Shown here one piece after another: positions 8,788-18,683 of a stretch of DNA of 64,000 bases (the stretch's first letter is position 1; each line of letters begins with the position of its first letter). This DNA is from Microbulbifer agarilyticus (lineage in GTDB: Bacteria; Pseudomonadota; Gammaproteobacteria; Pseudomonadales; Cellvibrionaceae): the NCBI RefSeq assembly GCF_020171345.1, contig NZ_JAIUZM010000001.1, positions 806,001 through 870,000 on the forward strand, given 5' to 3'. Position numbers and translations under genes: made by a program. The notes under the pieces were generated by a model. The model saw nothing but the letters and a program-made list of their open reading frames with translations. It did no database searches and was not told the origin of the DNA.

Positions 8788-10269
8788 TTATTCACCGGTA
8801 GCGATGGCTACGGCGCGGAACAGTGCCCGCGCCTTGTTCATGGTCTCATCCCACTCGGACTGCGGATCGGAGTCGGCCACGAGGCCGGCACCGGCCTGTA
8901 CAAATACTTTTCCATCCTTGATCACCGCGGTGCGGATGGCGATGGCGGTATCCATATTGCCGTTCCACGCCAGGTAGCCCACGGCACCGCCGTAGACGCC
9001 GCGCTTCTCCGGCTCGAGCTCATCAATAATTTCCATGGCACGGATCTTGGGCGCACCGGAAAGCGTGCCCGCCGGGTGCGCCGCGCGCAGGGCGTCGATG
9101 GCATTAAGCCCCGGTTTAATCTTGCCGGTTACATTCGACACGATGTGCATTACATGGGAGTAACGCTCCACAACCATCTTTTCCGTCACCTGCACGGTGC
9201 CGGTCTGCGCAACCCGGCCAACATCATTGCGGCCCAGATCGATCAGCATCAGGTGCTCGGCAATTTCTTTCGGATCCGCCAGTAAATCTTGCTCCAGTGC
9301 CAGGTCCTGCTCTTCAGTGGCGCCGCGGCGGCGGGTACCGGCGATCGGGCGCACGGTCATATCCCCATCTTCCAGGTGTACCAGGATTTCCGGGCTGGAG
9401 CCGACCACCTGGTGATCACCCAGGTCAAGGAAGTACATATATGGGGAGGGGTTCAGGCTGCGCAAGGCGCGGTAGAGATTCAACGGCGGCACGGTAAAGG
9501 GCGCGGACAGGCGCTGGGACGGCACTACCTGCATCACGTCACCGGCGAGGATATAGTCCTTGACCCTGTGTACACCCTGCTTGAAGGCATCTTCGCCGAA
9601 ATGGGAAACAAAGGTGTCTTCGGCGGTGTGCTCACCGTCAATCCCGAGCGGCTCGACGCTGTCGAGGGGCTGGGACAACTGACCGACCAGCTCGTCCAAA
9701 CGACGCTGGGCGGATTCGAAGGCATTTTCCTGCTGCGGGTCGGCGTGCACGATAAACAGCACGGCACCGGCCAGGTTGTCGAACACCACCAGTTCGTCGC
9801 TTACCATCAGCAGGATATCCGGGTTACCCAAGGTATCCGGCGGGCAGCTGTCGGCCAGTTTCGGCTCGATATAGCGCACGACGTCGTAGCCGAAATAGCC
9901 CACCAGGCCGCCATTGAAGCGCGGCAGCCCGTCGATTTCTGGCACTTTGTAGCGGCCGCGGAACGCTTCGACGAAGGCCAACGGGTCGTCGACCTGCTTC
10001 TGCTCAATCACTTTGCCGTCACGCTCAACCGTTATCTCGTGACCGGTCACCTTGAGTACGGTGCGCGCGGGCAGGCCGATAATAGAGTAGCGGCCCCATT
10101 TTTCCCCACCCTGTACCGATTCCAGCAAGTAGCTGTAGCGGCCGCCATCGCGGGCAGCGAGCTTCATGTAGGTGGTGAGTGGGGTTTCAATATCGGCCAG
10201 CACGCGGCGTACGAGCGGTATGCGGTTGTATCCTGCAGACGCAAGCTGGGTGTATTCGCTGGGGGTCAT
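8788..10269 (-). CDS. trpE: Anthranilate synthase component I
   Basis: The 493-residue TrpE converts chorismate to anthranilate with TrpG. The N-terminal [18 protein letters not shown] contains the LLES motif linked to tryptophan feedback inhibition. The C-terminal chorismate-binding part has [23 protein letters not shown] and [21 protein letters not shown] at 10269 is preceded by CCGGAG. A candidate leader peptide with two Trp codons lies about 145 bases upstream, which suggests control by attenuation. Confidence 0.97.
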   Translation of the reverse strand: MTPSEYTQLASAGYNRIPLVRRVLADIETPLTTYMKLAARDGGRYSYLLESVQGGEKWGRYSIIGLPARTVLKVTGHEITVERDGKVIEQKQVDDPLAFVEAFRGRYKVPEIDGLPRFNGGLVGYFGYDVVRYIEPKLADSCPPDTLGNPDILLMVSDELVVFDNLAGAVLFIVHADPQQENAFESAQRRLDELVGQLSQPLDSVEPLGIDGEHTAEDTFVSHFGEDAFKQGVHRVKDYILAGDVMQVVPSQRLSAPFTVPPLNLYRALRSLNPSPYMYFLDLGDHQVVGSSPEILVHLEDGDMTVRPIAGTRRRGATEEQDLALEQDLLADPKEIAEHLMLIDLGRNDVGRVAQTGTVQVTEKMVVERYSHVMHIVSNVTGKIKPGLNAIDALRAAHPAGTLSGAPKIRAMEIIDELEPEKRGVYGGAVGYLAWNGNMDTAIAIRTAVIKDGKVFVQAGAGLVADSDPQSEWDETMNKARALFRAVAIATGE

Positions 10270-10412
10270 GGCGACTCCGGTCTGTGCAATGCTTTGTTTG
10301 TTCTATCGGGGCCTGGATTTCCCATCGTTGTGGAATCCTACCCGCGGGGAAGGCGCCCGTCGGACCTAGTTGTGTGACTCTTCATAGAGTGAGGTCTTCA
10401 GGCTTCAGCGGA

Positions 10413-10460
10413 TCAGCGGCGCCATCGCCAGCTGTTGTTGAGGTGGGCAGTGCAGTTCAA
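10413..10460 (-). CDS. trpL: Candidate trp leader peptide
   Basis: A 15-codon reading frame starting at TTG 10460 reads MNCTAHLNNSWRWRR and ends with Trp-Arg-Trp-Arg-Arg-stop. GCGAG lies nine bases before the TTG. It is upstream of trpE on the same strand with no gene between, the expected position for an attenuator. Downstream, 10371-10401 can form a nested hairpin (GACCT with AGGTC enclosing ACTCT with AGAGT). I do not see a clear terminator with a T run before trpE, so the switching mechanism is unresolved. The start codon is uncertain because the frame stays open further upstream. Confidence 0.55.
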   Translation of the reverse strand: MNCTAHLNNSWRWRR

Positions 10461-10599
10461 TGTCAGAATCTCGCAGCGTCGAGTTGCTTCCCTGTATTCC
10501 GGCGAGCAAGTGTACAAAGGTCTCTTGGGGTGGGCAAGCGCCGCTTCGCGGGCACCTGCCTCAGTGACTAGTAGTTCGCAGGCCGCTCTAACGTGGTTC

Positions 10600-11268
10600 T
10601 CAAGCCTGGGCCAGCTCGGCACGCATGGCGCTTATAACCTCTGCATAGTCATCCTGATTGAAGATCGCTGAACCCGCGACGAAGCTGTCGGCACCGGCCT
10701 GGGCGATTTCGCGGATGTTGTCGCGGGTCACGCCGCCATCGATCTCCAGGCGGATATCGAGGCCGGAGTCGTCGATCAATTTGCGAGCTTCCCTGAGCTT
10801 GTCGAGGGTGGCGGGGATGAATTTCTGGCCGCCGAATCCCGGGTTTACGGACATCAGCAGGATCATGTCGAGCTTGTCCAGCACGTATTTGGCGGCGTCG
10901 AGGCTGGAAGCCGGGTTGAATACCAGGCCTGCCTTACAGCCGAAGGATTTGATCAGTTGCAGGGAGCGGTCGACGTGCTTGCTCGCTTCCGGGTGGAAGG
11001 TGATGTAGGTGGCACCGGCGTCGGCGAACATGCGGATCATGTCGTCGACGGGCTCGACCATCAGGTGCACGTCGATTGGCGCTTCCACGCCGTGGTTGCG
11101 CAGGGCTTTGCACACCATGGGGCCAATGGTGAGGTTGGGGACGTAGTGGTTGTCCATTACGTCGAAGTGCACCCAGTCGGCGCCAGCGGCGAGGACATTA
11201 TCCACTTCCTCACCCAGGCGGGCGAAGTTGGCGGAGAGGATGGAGGGTGCAATTTTGTAGTCCGGCAT
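10600..11268 (-). CDS. rpe: Ribulose-phosphate 3-epimerase
   Basis: A 222-residue TIM-barrel enzyme interconverting ribulose 5-phosphate and xylulose 5-phosphate in the pentose phosphate pathway. Signatures are [49 protein letters not shown] and [12 protein letters not shown], which hold the metal and phosphate ligands. In Pseudomonas rpe is followed by a phosphoglycolate phosphatase gene and trpE. Here the phosphatase is absent and the trpE leader follows directly. Confidence 0.97.
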   Translation of the reverse strand: MPDYKIAPSILSANFARLGEEVDNVLAAGADWVHFDVMDNHYVPNLTIGPMVCKALRNHGVEAPIDVHLMVEPVDDMIRMFADAGATYITFHPEASKHVDRSLQLIKSFGCKAGLVFNPASSLDAAKYVLDKLDMILLMSVNPGFGGQKFIPATLDKLREARKLIDDSGLDIRLEIDGGVTRDNIREIAQAGADSFVAGSAIFNQDDYAEVISAMRAELAQA

Positions 11269-11334
11269 TTTCTCGTCTCAGTACCAGTTGAGTGGAGGAC
11301 CTTCTTGGTTGGGCCCTATTTTGGCTTTTGTGGC

Positions 11335-11443
11335 GGCAAGGTGCAGGCGGGGGCTTTCGGGACCACTGTATACCCATCCCTGGGCGTTTCGGCGCAAACT
11401 TCCTGTTTGCGACGATCCCGAAAGCCCCCGCCTGCACCTCGCC
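11335..11443. repeat. Nested inverted-repeat element, copy 2 (murU/rpe gap)
   Basis: Perfect 24-bp arms at 11339-11362 and 11416-11439 (AGGTGCAGGCGGGGGCTTTC plus GGGA), extendable outward by three more pairs past one mismatch. Inside is a diverged core, GTATACCCATCCCTGGG (11368-11384). A hairpin at 11389-11414 follows, with stem CGCAAAC/GTTTGCG and loop TTCCT. This is the same plan as the copies at 7147 and 26659, but the arm and stem sequences are unrelated. It fills most of the gap between rpe and murU. Confidence 0.85.
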
Positions 11444-11480
11444 TTCAATTTTGACTTATGCAGTGGGTGCGCTTTTTTGG

Positions 11481-12176
11481 CTATTCAGCGCGCAGTTTCT
11501 CTTCCAGATTATTCAGACGCTCAGGCGTACCCACGTCACACCAGTCCCCCGAGTAGACTTCCGCCTGCATCTTGTCTTCGTTATGTGCGAAGACTTCACC
11601 AAGGCCATAGCATTCACGGGCATTGGGGTATTCGGTAAGGATTTGCGGGCGCAGGTAGCTGATGCCGGCGAAGGTGTAGCGTGGCTTGGTGCTGCCAGAG
11701 AGCAGGCCGTCATCGATGCCGAAGTCCCCCTCCGGGTTGTGCGGCGGGTTGGGTACCATCAGCAGGCGACCGGGGCAGTTTTCCGGCAACGGATTGTTTA
11801 CCCAAGCGGAAAAATCAAAGTCACACCAGACATCGCCATTCACTACCAGAAAGGGCTCTTCGCCCAGCAGCGGAAATGCCTTGCAGATACCACCGGCGGT
11901 TTCCAGCGGTTCACTCTCTTCCGAATACTGAATCTGCACACCAAAACGCTCACCGCTACCCAGATGCTCGCGGATCTGGCCGCCCAGGTGTGCGAGGTTT
12001 ATCACAAGGTTCACAACCCCGGCGGCGGCGAGGCGCTCGATGGCGTATTCGATCAGCGGCTTGCCCAGTACCGGAATCAACGGCTTGGGCGTGAAATCGG
12101 TAAGCGGGCGCATGCGCTTGCCGAACCCGGCGGCAAGTAGCATGGCGGTGGGCGCCTTGGGCGGTTGCGATGTCAT
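11481..12176 (-). CDS. murU: N-acetylmuramate alpha-1-phosphate uridylyltransferase
   Basis: A 231-residue nucleotidyltransferase with the sugar-nucleotide signature AAGFGKRMRPLTDFTPKPLI at the N-terminus and VVNGDVWCDFDF for metal binding. In Pseudomonas putida MurU makes UDP-MurNAc from MurNAc 1-phosphate in a peptidoglycan recycling route that bypasses de novo synthesis and confers intrinsic fosfomycin tolerance. The next gene upstream, amgK, encodes the kinase that makes its substrate, and the pair diverges from lptD as in Pseudomonas. That context supports this call over a generic mannose-1-phosphate guanylyltransferase. Confidence 0.9.
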   Translation of the reverse strand: MTSQPPKAPTAMLLAAGFGKRMRPLTDFTPKPLIPVLGKPLIEYAIERLAAAGVVNLVINLAHLGGQIREHLGSGERFGVQIQYSEESEPLETAGGICKAFPLLGEEPFLVVNGDVWCDFDFSAWVNNPLPENCPGRLLMVPNPPHNPEGDFGIDDGLLSGSTKPRYTFAGISYLRPQILTEYPNARECYGLGEVFAHNEDKMQAEVYSGDWCDVGTPERLNNLEEKLRAE

Positions 12177-12254
12177 GCGGTCCTTTTTATTGGGCTTTAT
12201 TGGGCTGCGTTATTGGGCAGCTAGCGGGCAATGTTCGTTATGAAGGAGCTCGCG

Positions 12255-13364
12255 TTACGGTGTAACGGTGGTATCGGCCTGCTGCCGTTCGCCGGCAGTG
12301 CGGTAGTCGCGATACCAGTCCTGCTGCTCGATCAACGGCATTATTTCAGCCCGGAACCAGCGGGCGAAGGGCTGAAGCTCGTCGTATTTATCGCACACTT
12401 CGAGGGTATAGCGAATGACCAACGGCAAATCAGGCAGGTAACCGTGCTTGCCATCCCGTAAATACAGCCGTGGGAAGAGCCCGAGCACCTTGAAGTGGCG
12501 CTGCAGGCCGATCCAATCAAACCAGCGCAAGAAAGTTTCCGGCGACACTTCGGGAATTACGCCCGCATCGACCGCGGTAGTGGCGTACGCCAGGGCCCAG
12601 TTTTCCACCTGTTCCTGCGGCCAGCGGATGTAGCAATCGCGCAGCAGGGAGGCTAGGTCGTAGGTGACCGGGCCCCACACCGCATCCTGGAAGTCCACCA
12701 CTCCCGGTCGCTCGCCATCGCGCATCATCAGGTTGCGGCTATGGTAGTCCCGGTGCACCAGCACCTGTGGCTGACTGCTGGCGCTGTCCAGCAGGTGGGC
12801 AAAGGTGTGCTCTATCAGCTGGTTTTCTTCCTCGCTCAGCTCCCGCTGCAGCAGTTTGCCGATCAACCATTCGGGCAGCAGGCGCATTTCCATGTGCAGC
12901 AGCTCGCGGTTGTAGGGCGGGAAGAGTCCCTCCTGACGCGGGATTTGCTGCAGGCATAGCAGCTCATTCATCACTTCCGCGTACAGGCCGGAGACGCTGT
13001 CCGGATTCAGGTTCCGCAGTAACTGGGTGTCGCCGAGGTCTTCCAAAAGCATATAGCCGTGCTCAACATCGGCGGCGATCACCAGTGGGGTATGGATGCC
13101 ATTGCGGCGCAAATAGTCCGCCAGTGCAACAAATCGATTGACGTTGGTCTTATTCGGGGGAGAGTCCACCGCGATCAGGGTGGGGGCGGTATCGGTGCGA
13201 AAGTAGCGGCGGAACCCGGCATCGCCGGACAGCGCCTGCAGGTGCAGGGTCGCCTCCAGCGGCGGCACCCGCAAGGACTCATGGCCTGACTGCAGGGCAC
13301 GGGCAGCCCACTGGCGCAGTTGTTCTTTGCGCTCATCCGGGGCCTGGGTTACACACTCGTTCAT
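12255..13364 (-). CDS. amgK: N-acetylmuramate/N-acetylglucosamine kinase
   Basis: A 369-residue aminoglycoside-phosphotransferase-fold kinase. The catalytic loop is VLVHRDYHSRNLMM and the metal-binding segment is VVDFQDAVWGPVTYDLASL. AmgK phosphorylates MurNAc and GlcNAc at the anomeric position for MurU. It lies 78 bases upstream of murU on the same strand and diverges from lptD across about 300 bases. Confidence 0.9.
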   Translation of the reverse strand: MNECVTQAPDERKEQLRQWAARALQSGHESLRVPPLEATLHLQALSGDAGFRRYFRTDTAPTLIAVDSPPNKTNVNRFVALADYLRRNGIHTPLVIAADVEHGYMLLEDLGDTQLLRNLNPDSVSGLYAEVMNELLCLQQIPRQEGLFPPYNRELLHMEMRLLPEWLIGKLLQRELSEEENQLIEHTFAHLLDSASSQPQVLVHRDYHSRNLMMRDGERPGVVDFQDAVWGPVTYDLASLLRDCYIRWPQEQVENWALAYATTAVDAGVIPEVSPETFLRWFDWIGLQRHFKVLGLFPRLYLRDGKHGYLPDLPLVIRYTLEVCDKYDELQPFARWFRAEIMPLIEQQDWYRDYRTAGERQQADTTVTP

Positions 13365-13660
13365 CCACTACCTGCTTGTTCACGTCAACACGTCACCACG
13401 GGTTTGACCACTGGAATGGCCCTGAAGGATACCGGTGCCGCCTGGAAATCTGGCATTGTAGCGACACCCGCCGCACGGTTCACCCGCTAATCTTTGCGCG
13501 GCCGGTTTCCATGGCCGCAACCATTCAAGTAGAATCGACCGCTGATTTTGCGGACCGGTTCAAACTTCGCCGATTCGTTATTTTTGACGCCATTCGCGCA
13601 ACTCTCGCCAACGGCCAGAATCCAAGACAGACTCTAAAGATAGCTGGAACCAATCACTCG
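13365..13660. other. Divergent promoter region between amgK and lptD
   Basis: About 300 bases without a gene; it must hold promoters in both directions. The lptD frame stays open upstream to 13376, but the upstream part has no signal peptide, whereas ATG 13661 gives one. AAACTT at 13562-13567 resembles the -35 of an envelope-stress (sigma E) promoter, but I find no convincing -10 at the right distance and do not call one. Confidence 0.4.
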
Positions 13661-16267
13661 ATGCTGGAAGCTTCCCGCTGGCGCAGCCTTGCGCTGGCCA
13701 TTGGACAATTATCACGCCCCCGCCCCCTCGCTTTCGGCCTGCTCGCTGCCCATGCCCTGTGGCCGCTCGCTGCTGCCGCGGACAGCGACGTCGCTTCGGC
13801 TCAGCTCGAAGAAAATCCGTACCTCTATCTGGACTGGTTTCCCAAAGGCCAGCTGGAGCCTTACCTGCGCAACCAGATCTCGCCGATCTGCGGCGGCATG
13901 TTTATCGAGCCCGCACGCGCCTACCCCAATGCCGAAGAGCTGCCGGAAGACGCGCCGCTGCGCGCCACCGCCGACCGTTCCGACTGGCTGGAAGACGGCA
14001 CGGCGCAATTGCGCGGCAATGTGCACATCACCCAGGGCTACCGCCAGCTGTTTGCGGATCAGGTAGACGTCAACCGGGCAGAAAACACCGCTTACTTAAG
14101 CGGCGCCATCGAAATGCGCGAGCCCGGCATGCTGGTGCGCGGTAAGGCGGCCGAAGTGCACACCGATAGCAAGGCAGCTTCCATTGAAGACGCGACCTAT
14201 GTGGTCCACGACGAATCCGTGCACGGCTCCGCCCGTTTCGCCTCCCGCGAGGCCAGCGGGGAGCTGATTCTGACGCAAGGGAACTACACGCGCTGTGAAC
14301 CGGACGACGTTTTCTGGCGCATGACCGGTGGTGAAATCACCATCGACAATGTCGAGCGCCAGGGCACCGCGCGCAATGTGCGTCTGGAAATTGCCGATAT
14401 ACCCGTATTTTATTTCCCCTACATGCGCTTCCCGGTAGGGGATGAGCGCATGTCTGGCTTTCTGTTCCCCAGCATCAGCAACAGCGATGATAACGGCTGG
14501 GACATCGCGGTGCCCTACTACTGGAACATCGCACCGCAAATGGATGCCACCATTGCCCCGCGCTATATCCAGTACCGTGGCACCGGCCTGGAACTGGAGG
14601 CCCGCCATCTCAGCGAGTGGTTCAGCACCGAGGCGCGCCTCGCGGGCCTGCCCAATGACAAGGGCGGCGACGATGAAGATGCACGGCGCCTGATTAACGA
14701 AGGCTTTCCGGAAGATCTGGTATTACCCGCCAAGGGCGAAGACCGCTGGTATGTGAATTTAGACCAGGTAGGCGGTAATGGAGGCCCATGGCGTACCCGC
14801 ATCGATTTCTCCAAGGTCAGCGATCCGGACTATTTCCGCGACCTCGACACCGCTGAACTGAAAGCACCGGCCAACGTGAGTTCGCGAGCGCTCACTGACC
14901 TCAACCAGACGGCGGAAGCCAGTCTAACCCTGGAGCACTGGAACGCCAGCGTGCGTGTGCAGGAATATCAGCAGCTGTCCAAAGACCGCTTCGACACCTA
15001 TAGCCAGCTGCCGCGTATCAACGTGAACGGCAACTACAAGTGGAACGACTGGTATTTGATGCTCGACCACGAGATCACCAGCTTTGATCACCAGGATACC
15101 CAGACCATCCAATTCATCGCCGACGTCAATGATCCGGGCAGTGTGACCACCAGCACCCGTAATTTCGTCAATGCACGCCGCGCGCGAGTGGACTACAGCT
15201 ATGGCTGGGACAAACAGTGGTTGTGGGGGTTCTTCAACCCGCAGGTGACCGGTATCTATCTCGGCTACGAGCTATCCGATACCTTCCTGGAAAATCCAGA
15301 TATGGACACCCCCGAGGCCGCGGCGGCACAACTGTCCATTGATAGTGGCCTGTTCTTCGAACGCGATGGCAACCTGTTTTCGCGGGAGTATGTGCAAACC
15401 CTGGAACCGCGCCTGTTTCTGTTGGCGAGCTCTAACGCGGATCAGTCGGACTTCCTCAATGTCAGTACCAGCCCAGTGGACGGCGGCAACGACCTGCTCT
15501 ATGACACGTCGCTGTTTACCTTCAGCTACGATCAGCTGTTCCGCGACAGTCGCTTTAACGGCAACGACCGTATCGACGATGCGGACCGCGCCGCCCTTGG
15601 CCTGACCACCCGGTTTATCGACCCGCGCAGCGGTCGCGACCTGTTTGCCGCCAGCGTAGGTCAGATTTTTTACTCCAATGACAGTCGTATCGAGCTGGCG
15701 GAATTTATCGAGGACGTGCCGCGCTCCGAGTTTGCCGCGCGCCTGGAGAGCCGCCCCACGAATGACCTGCGCATCAGCAGTGAGCTGATCTACCACGACA
15801 GCGACAATACGATTAACCGTGGCAACGTCACCTTGCGCTACCTGGATGACGATTTTCGCCTGTTTAACGTAAGCTACCGCTACCTGCGCAAGGAAGAGCG
15901 CTTCGACCCAACCGACACCTTCTTGGTACAGGGACCGGTACGCCAGGCAGACATCTCTGCAGCCTGGCCAATAAATGATCGGCTTTCGGTTCTGGCTCGC
16001 GCCAACTACGATTTCACCTTCGACAGGGAACTGGAATACCTGGCGGGACTCGAATATGACACATGCTGCTACCGCACCCGGGTGCTGTGGCGCCGCGAAC
16101 TGGACAATGACCTGGCCGACGTCGTACCGCCGGAAGAGCTGAAATTCGACGAAGGTGTCTATATTGAACTGCAGCTGAAGGGCCTAGCAGGCCTGGGCGG
16201 TTCCGTCACCCGTATCCTGGCCCAGGGCATTGCCAACTTTGAACAACGAGAAGTACTGAAACAGTGA
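13661..16267 (+). CDS. lptD: LPS-assembly protein LptD
   Basis: An 868-residue outer-membrane protein that inserts lipopolysaccharide into the outer leaflet together with LptE. From ATG 13661 it has a signal peptide ending near LAAAADS, an OstA/LptA-like jellyroll domain (about residues 105-240, for example GTAQLRGNVHITQGYRQLFA) and a large C-terminal barrel. The four conserved cysteines of the family are present: one in SPICGGMF, one in YTRCEPDD, and the adjacent pair in YDTCCYRTRVLW. It begins the conserved lptD-surA-pdxA-rsmA-apaH operon. Confidence 0.96.
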   Translation: MLEASRWRSLALAIGQLSRPRPLAFGLLAAHALWPLAAAADSDVASAQLEENPYLYLDWFPKGQLEPYLRNQISPICGGMFIEPARAYPNAEELPEDAPLRATADRSDWLEDGTAQLRGNVHITQGYRQLFADQVDVNRAENTAYLSGAIEMREPGMLVRGKAAEVHTDSKAASIEDATYVVHDESVHGSARFASREASGELILTQGNYTRCEPDDVFWRMTGGEITIDNVERQGTARNVRLEIADIPVFYFPYMRFPVGDERMSGFLFPSISNSDDNGWDIAVPYYWNIAPQMDATIAPRYIQYRGTGLELEARHLSEWFSTEARLAGLPNDKGGDDEDARRLINEGFPEDLVLPAKGEDRWYVNLDQVGGNGGPWRTRIDFSKVSDPDYFRDLDTAELKAPANVSSRALTDLNQTAEASLTLEHWNASVRVQEYQQLSKDRFDTYSQLPRINVNGNYKWNDWYLMLDHEITSFDHQDTQTIQFIADVNDPGSVTTSTRNFVNARRARVDYSYGWDKQWLWGFFNPQVTGIYLGYELSDTFLENPDMDTPEAAAAQLSIDSGLFFERDGNLFSREYVQTLEPRLFLLASSNADQSDFLNVSTSPVDGGNDLLYDTSLFTFSYDQLFRDSRFNGNDRIDDADRAALGLTTRFIDPRSGRDLFAASVGQIFYSNDSRIELAEFIEDVPRSEFAARLESRPTNDLRISSELIYHDSDNTINRGNVTLRYLDDDFRLFNVSYRYLRKEERFDPTDTFLVQGPVRQADISAAWPINDRLSVLARANYDFTFDRELEYLAGLEYDTCCYRTRVLWRRELDNDLADVVPPEELKFDEGVYIELQLKGLAGLGGSVTRILAQGIANFEQREVLKQ

Positions 16268-17631
16268 TGACAATAATGCAGATGTTCACCTCTCTTCGCC
16301 GCAGCCTGCTGGCCGTAGCCGCCGCCAGCGCCATCGCGCTCCCCGCCTGGGCCCAGGTACAGCAACTGGACCGTGTGGTAGCCGTAGTGGACGACGACGT
16401 GGTAATGGCCAGTGAACTGCAGCAGCGCATCAACACCATCACTCAGCAGATCGCCGCACAGAATGTACAGGCGCCACCGATCGACGTGCTGCGTCGCCAG
16501 GTCCTGGAGCAGCTTATCGTTGAGCGCCTGCAGCTGCAGATGGGTGCCCGCGCCGGCGTCACCATCTCCGAGGAAGAGCTGGATCAGGCGATCGCACGAG
16601 TGCAACAGAACATGAATCTGTCTCCGGCCCAGTTTCAGCAGAAGCTTGAAGTAGACGGTATCTCCAACAATGCCTTCCGCCAGCAAATCCGCCAGGAACT
16701 GATCATTCGCCGGGTGGAACAGGGCAGCGTGAGCCGCCGTATCCAGATCACCGACCAGGACATCAACAACTTCCTCCGCTCCAAAGAAGGGGAGTTCTGG
16801 AAGTCTCCCCAGTATGAGCTTGGTCATATCCTGATCGCGGTAAGCTCCAGTGCCCCAGCCGAAGAAGTCACGGCAGCCCGTGAAAAGGCTGATGCGGTTT
16901 ATGACAAGGCCACCGGCGGCGAAGATTTCCGCGCCCTCGCGATTTCCAACTCCGCCGGCCAGAACGCTCTGCAAGGCGGTGATCTGGGTTGGCGTAAACC
17001 CGTTGAGCTTCCGACCCTGTTTGCGGATGCGCTGGACGGTGTGAAGGTAGGTGAAACCACCAAACCCTTCCGCAGCGATGCCGGCTTCCACATGCTGAAG
17101 ATCCATCAGCAGCGCGGCGCTACCGAGCAGGTGGTGGAACAGACCAAGGTGCGCCATATTCTGGTAAAAACATCAGCCATCCGTGATGACGACGCCGCCT
17201 ACAACCTGCTCACCGACCTGCGCAGCAAGATCGAAGCCGGTGAGTTGAAGTTTGAAGATGCCGCCAAGGACAACTCCGAAGATATCGGTACCATGCTGCA
17301 AGGGGGCGACCTGGGCTGGTCCACGCCTGGCCAGTTTGTCCCGGAGTTTACCCAGGCCATGAACAACACCACGGTGGGCGAGATCAGCATGCCCTTCCGC
17401 AGCCAGTTCGGCTGGCACATCCTGCGCGTGGATGAGCGCCGCCAGCAGGACATGACAGACCAGTACATCCGCAATCAGGCCGCCAACCTACTGCGCAACC
17501 GACGTTATGAGGAAGAACTGCAAAACTGGCGCCAGGAAATTCGCGACCAGGCTTATGTGGAAATCAAACTGCCGGACGCAGAACCCAGCGACACTGAACA
17601 AAGCGCCGAGGGCGCCAACGATTCCCAGTAA
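16267..17631 (+). CDS. surA: Periplasmic chaperone and peptidyl-prolyl isomerase SurA
   Basis: A 454-residue periplasmic protein from ATG 16267, which overlaps the last base of lptD. ATG 16276 and 16282 are alternatives. The signal peptide ends near LPAWAQ. The N-terminal SurA chaperone domain is followed by two parvulin domains (VRHILVK begins the second; each has a GGDLGW motif). SurA helps fold outer-membrane barrels such as LptD, so their tight linkage makes functional sense. The C-terminus is acidic and polar. Confidence 0.96.
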   Translation: MTIMQMFTSLRRSLLAVAAASAIALPAWAQVQQLDRVVAVVDDDVVMASELQQRINTITQQIAAQNVQAPPIDVLRRQVLEQLIVERLQLQMGARAGVTISEEELDQAIARVQQNMNLSPAQFQQKLEVDGISNNAFRQQIRQELIIRRVEQGSVSRRIQITDQDINNFLRSKEGEFWKSPQYELGHILIAVSSSAPAEEVTAAREKADAVYDKATGGEDFRALAISNSAGQNALQGGDLGWRKPVELPTLFADALDGVKVGETTKPFRSDAGFHMLKIHQQRGATEQVVEQTKVRHILVKTSAIRDDDAAYNLLTDLRSKIEAGELKFEDAAKDNSEDIGTMLQGGDLGWSTPGQFVPEFTQAMNNTTVGEISMPFRSQFGWHILRVDERRQQDMTDQYIRNQAANLLRNRRYEEELQNWRQEIRDQAYVEIKLPDAEPSDTEQSAEGANDSQ

Positions 17632-17637
17632 CACGTT

Positions 17638-18639
17638 ATGATCCCCCGTATTGCCTTCACCCCCGGCGAACCCGCCGGGATAGGCCCGGAACTGGCGGTA
17701 AAACTGGCCTGTTCGGGCCGCTCATCGACGATTATCCAGGCGCAGATCATCGCCATCGCCGACCCAGACCTCCTGCAACAGGAGGCCGCCCGACACGGAA
17801 AGCGGCTAAAGCTACTACCCTTTGACCCGGCACTGCCCCCAGAAACCACCCCGGAAGATGCTCTGCACCTGCTGCCGGTTTCCCTTGCCTCGCCCGCCGC
17901 CCCCGGCCAGCTCAATGCAGCCAACGGCGCCTATGTCCTGGAAACCCTGCGCGTTGCCGCCGAGGGCTGCCTGCAACGCACTTTTGATGCGGTGGTAACC
18001 GGACCGGTACACAAAGGCGTCATTAATGAGGCCGGCGTCGCCTTCAGTGGACACACCGAATACTTCGCCGAAAAAGCCGGTGTGGAAAAAGTCGTGATGA
18101 TGCTCGCCGCCGATGACCTGCGCGTAGCACTCGCGACCACCCACCTGCCGTTAAAAGATGTCAGCGGCACGGTTACCGGACAATCGCTGCAACAAGTGCT
18201 CACTATCCTGCATCGGAGCCTGCGCGATCAGTTCCGTATCGAGCGGCCGCGCATTGGCGTCTGCGGCCTCAATCCCCACGCAGGTGAAGGGGGACATCTG
18301 GGCCGGGAAGAAATCGAAGTGATCGAGCCGGCCCTGAACACCCTGCGCGCCCTCGGCCTAAACCTGATCGGCCCGTTGCCCGCGGATACCCTGTTTACCC
18401 CGCCACAACTGGCCCGCTGTGACGCGGTACTTGCCATGTACCACGATCAGGGCCTGCCGGTGTTAAAATTTAAAGGGTTCGGGCGCGCCATCAATATCAC
18501 GCTGGGACTGCCGTTTATCCGCACCTCGGTGGACCACGGTACCGCGCTCAATATTGCCGGCCAGGGTATTGCCGATAGCGGCAGCCTCAATGCCGCACTA
18601 AACCAGGCCATCGAGCTCGCCAAGCTACGACATATTTAA
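17638..18639 (+). CDS. pdxA: 4-hydroxythreonine-4-phosphate dehydrogenase
   Basis: The 333-residue PdxA carries out the NAD-dependent oxidation in pyridoxal phosphate synthesis. Motifs are FTPGEPAGIGPEL at the N-terminus, FSGHTEYFAE with a metal-binding His, LNPHAGEGGHLGREE, and YHDQGLPVLKFKGFGRAINI. It starts six bases after surA, consistent with one operon. Confidence 0.97.
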   Translation: MIPRIAFTPGEPAGIGPELAVKLACSGRSSTIIQAQIIAIADPDLLQQEAARHGKRLKLLPFDPALPPETTPEDALHLLPVSLASPAAPGQLNAANGAYVLETLRVAAEGCLQRTFDAVVTGPVHKGVINEAGVAFSGHTEYFAEKAGVEKVVMMLAADDLRVALATTHLPLKDVSGTVTGQSLQQVLTILHRSLRDQFRIERPRIGVCGLNPHAGEGGHLGREEIEVIEPALNTLRALGLNLIGPLPADTLFTPPQLARCDAVLAMYHDQGLPVLKFKGFGRAINITLGLPFIRTSVDHGTALNIAGQGIADSGSLNAALNQAIELAKLRHI

Positions 18640-18683
18640 CGCGTGCCTTCCGCGCACCCAATGCCATCCAAACGAATACATCC

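Noticed and set aside
9289..10377. Plus-strand frame opposite trpE
   Set aside because: It is the shadow of trpE; the sequence has no family motif and runs into the trpE leader.
13562..13590. Sigma-E-like promoter before lptD
   Set aside because: AAACTT resembles the -35, but no TCTGA-like -10 is found at 15-17 bases.
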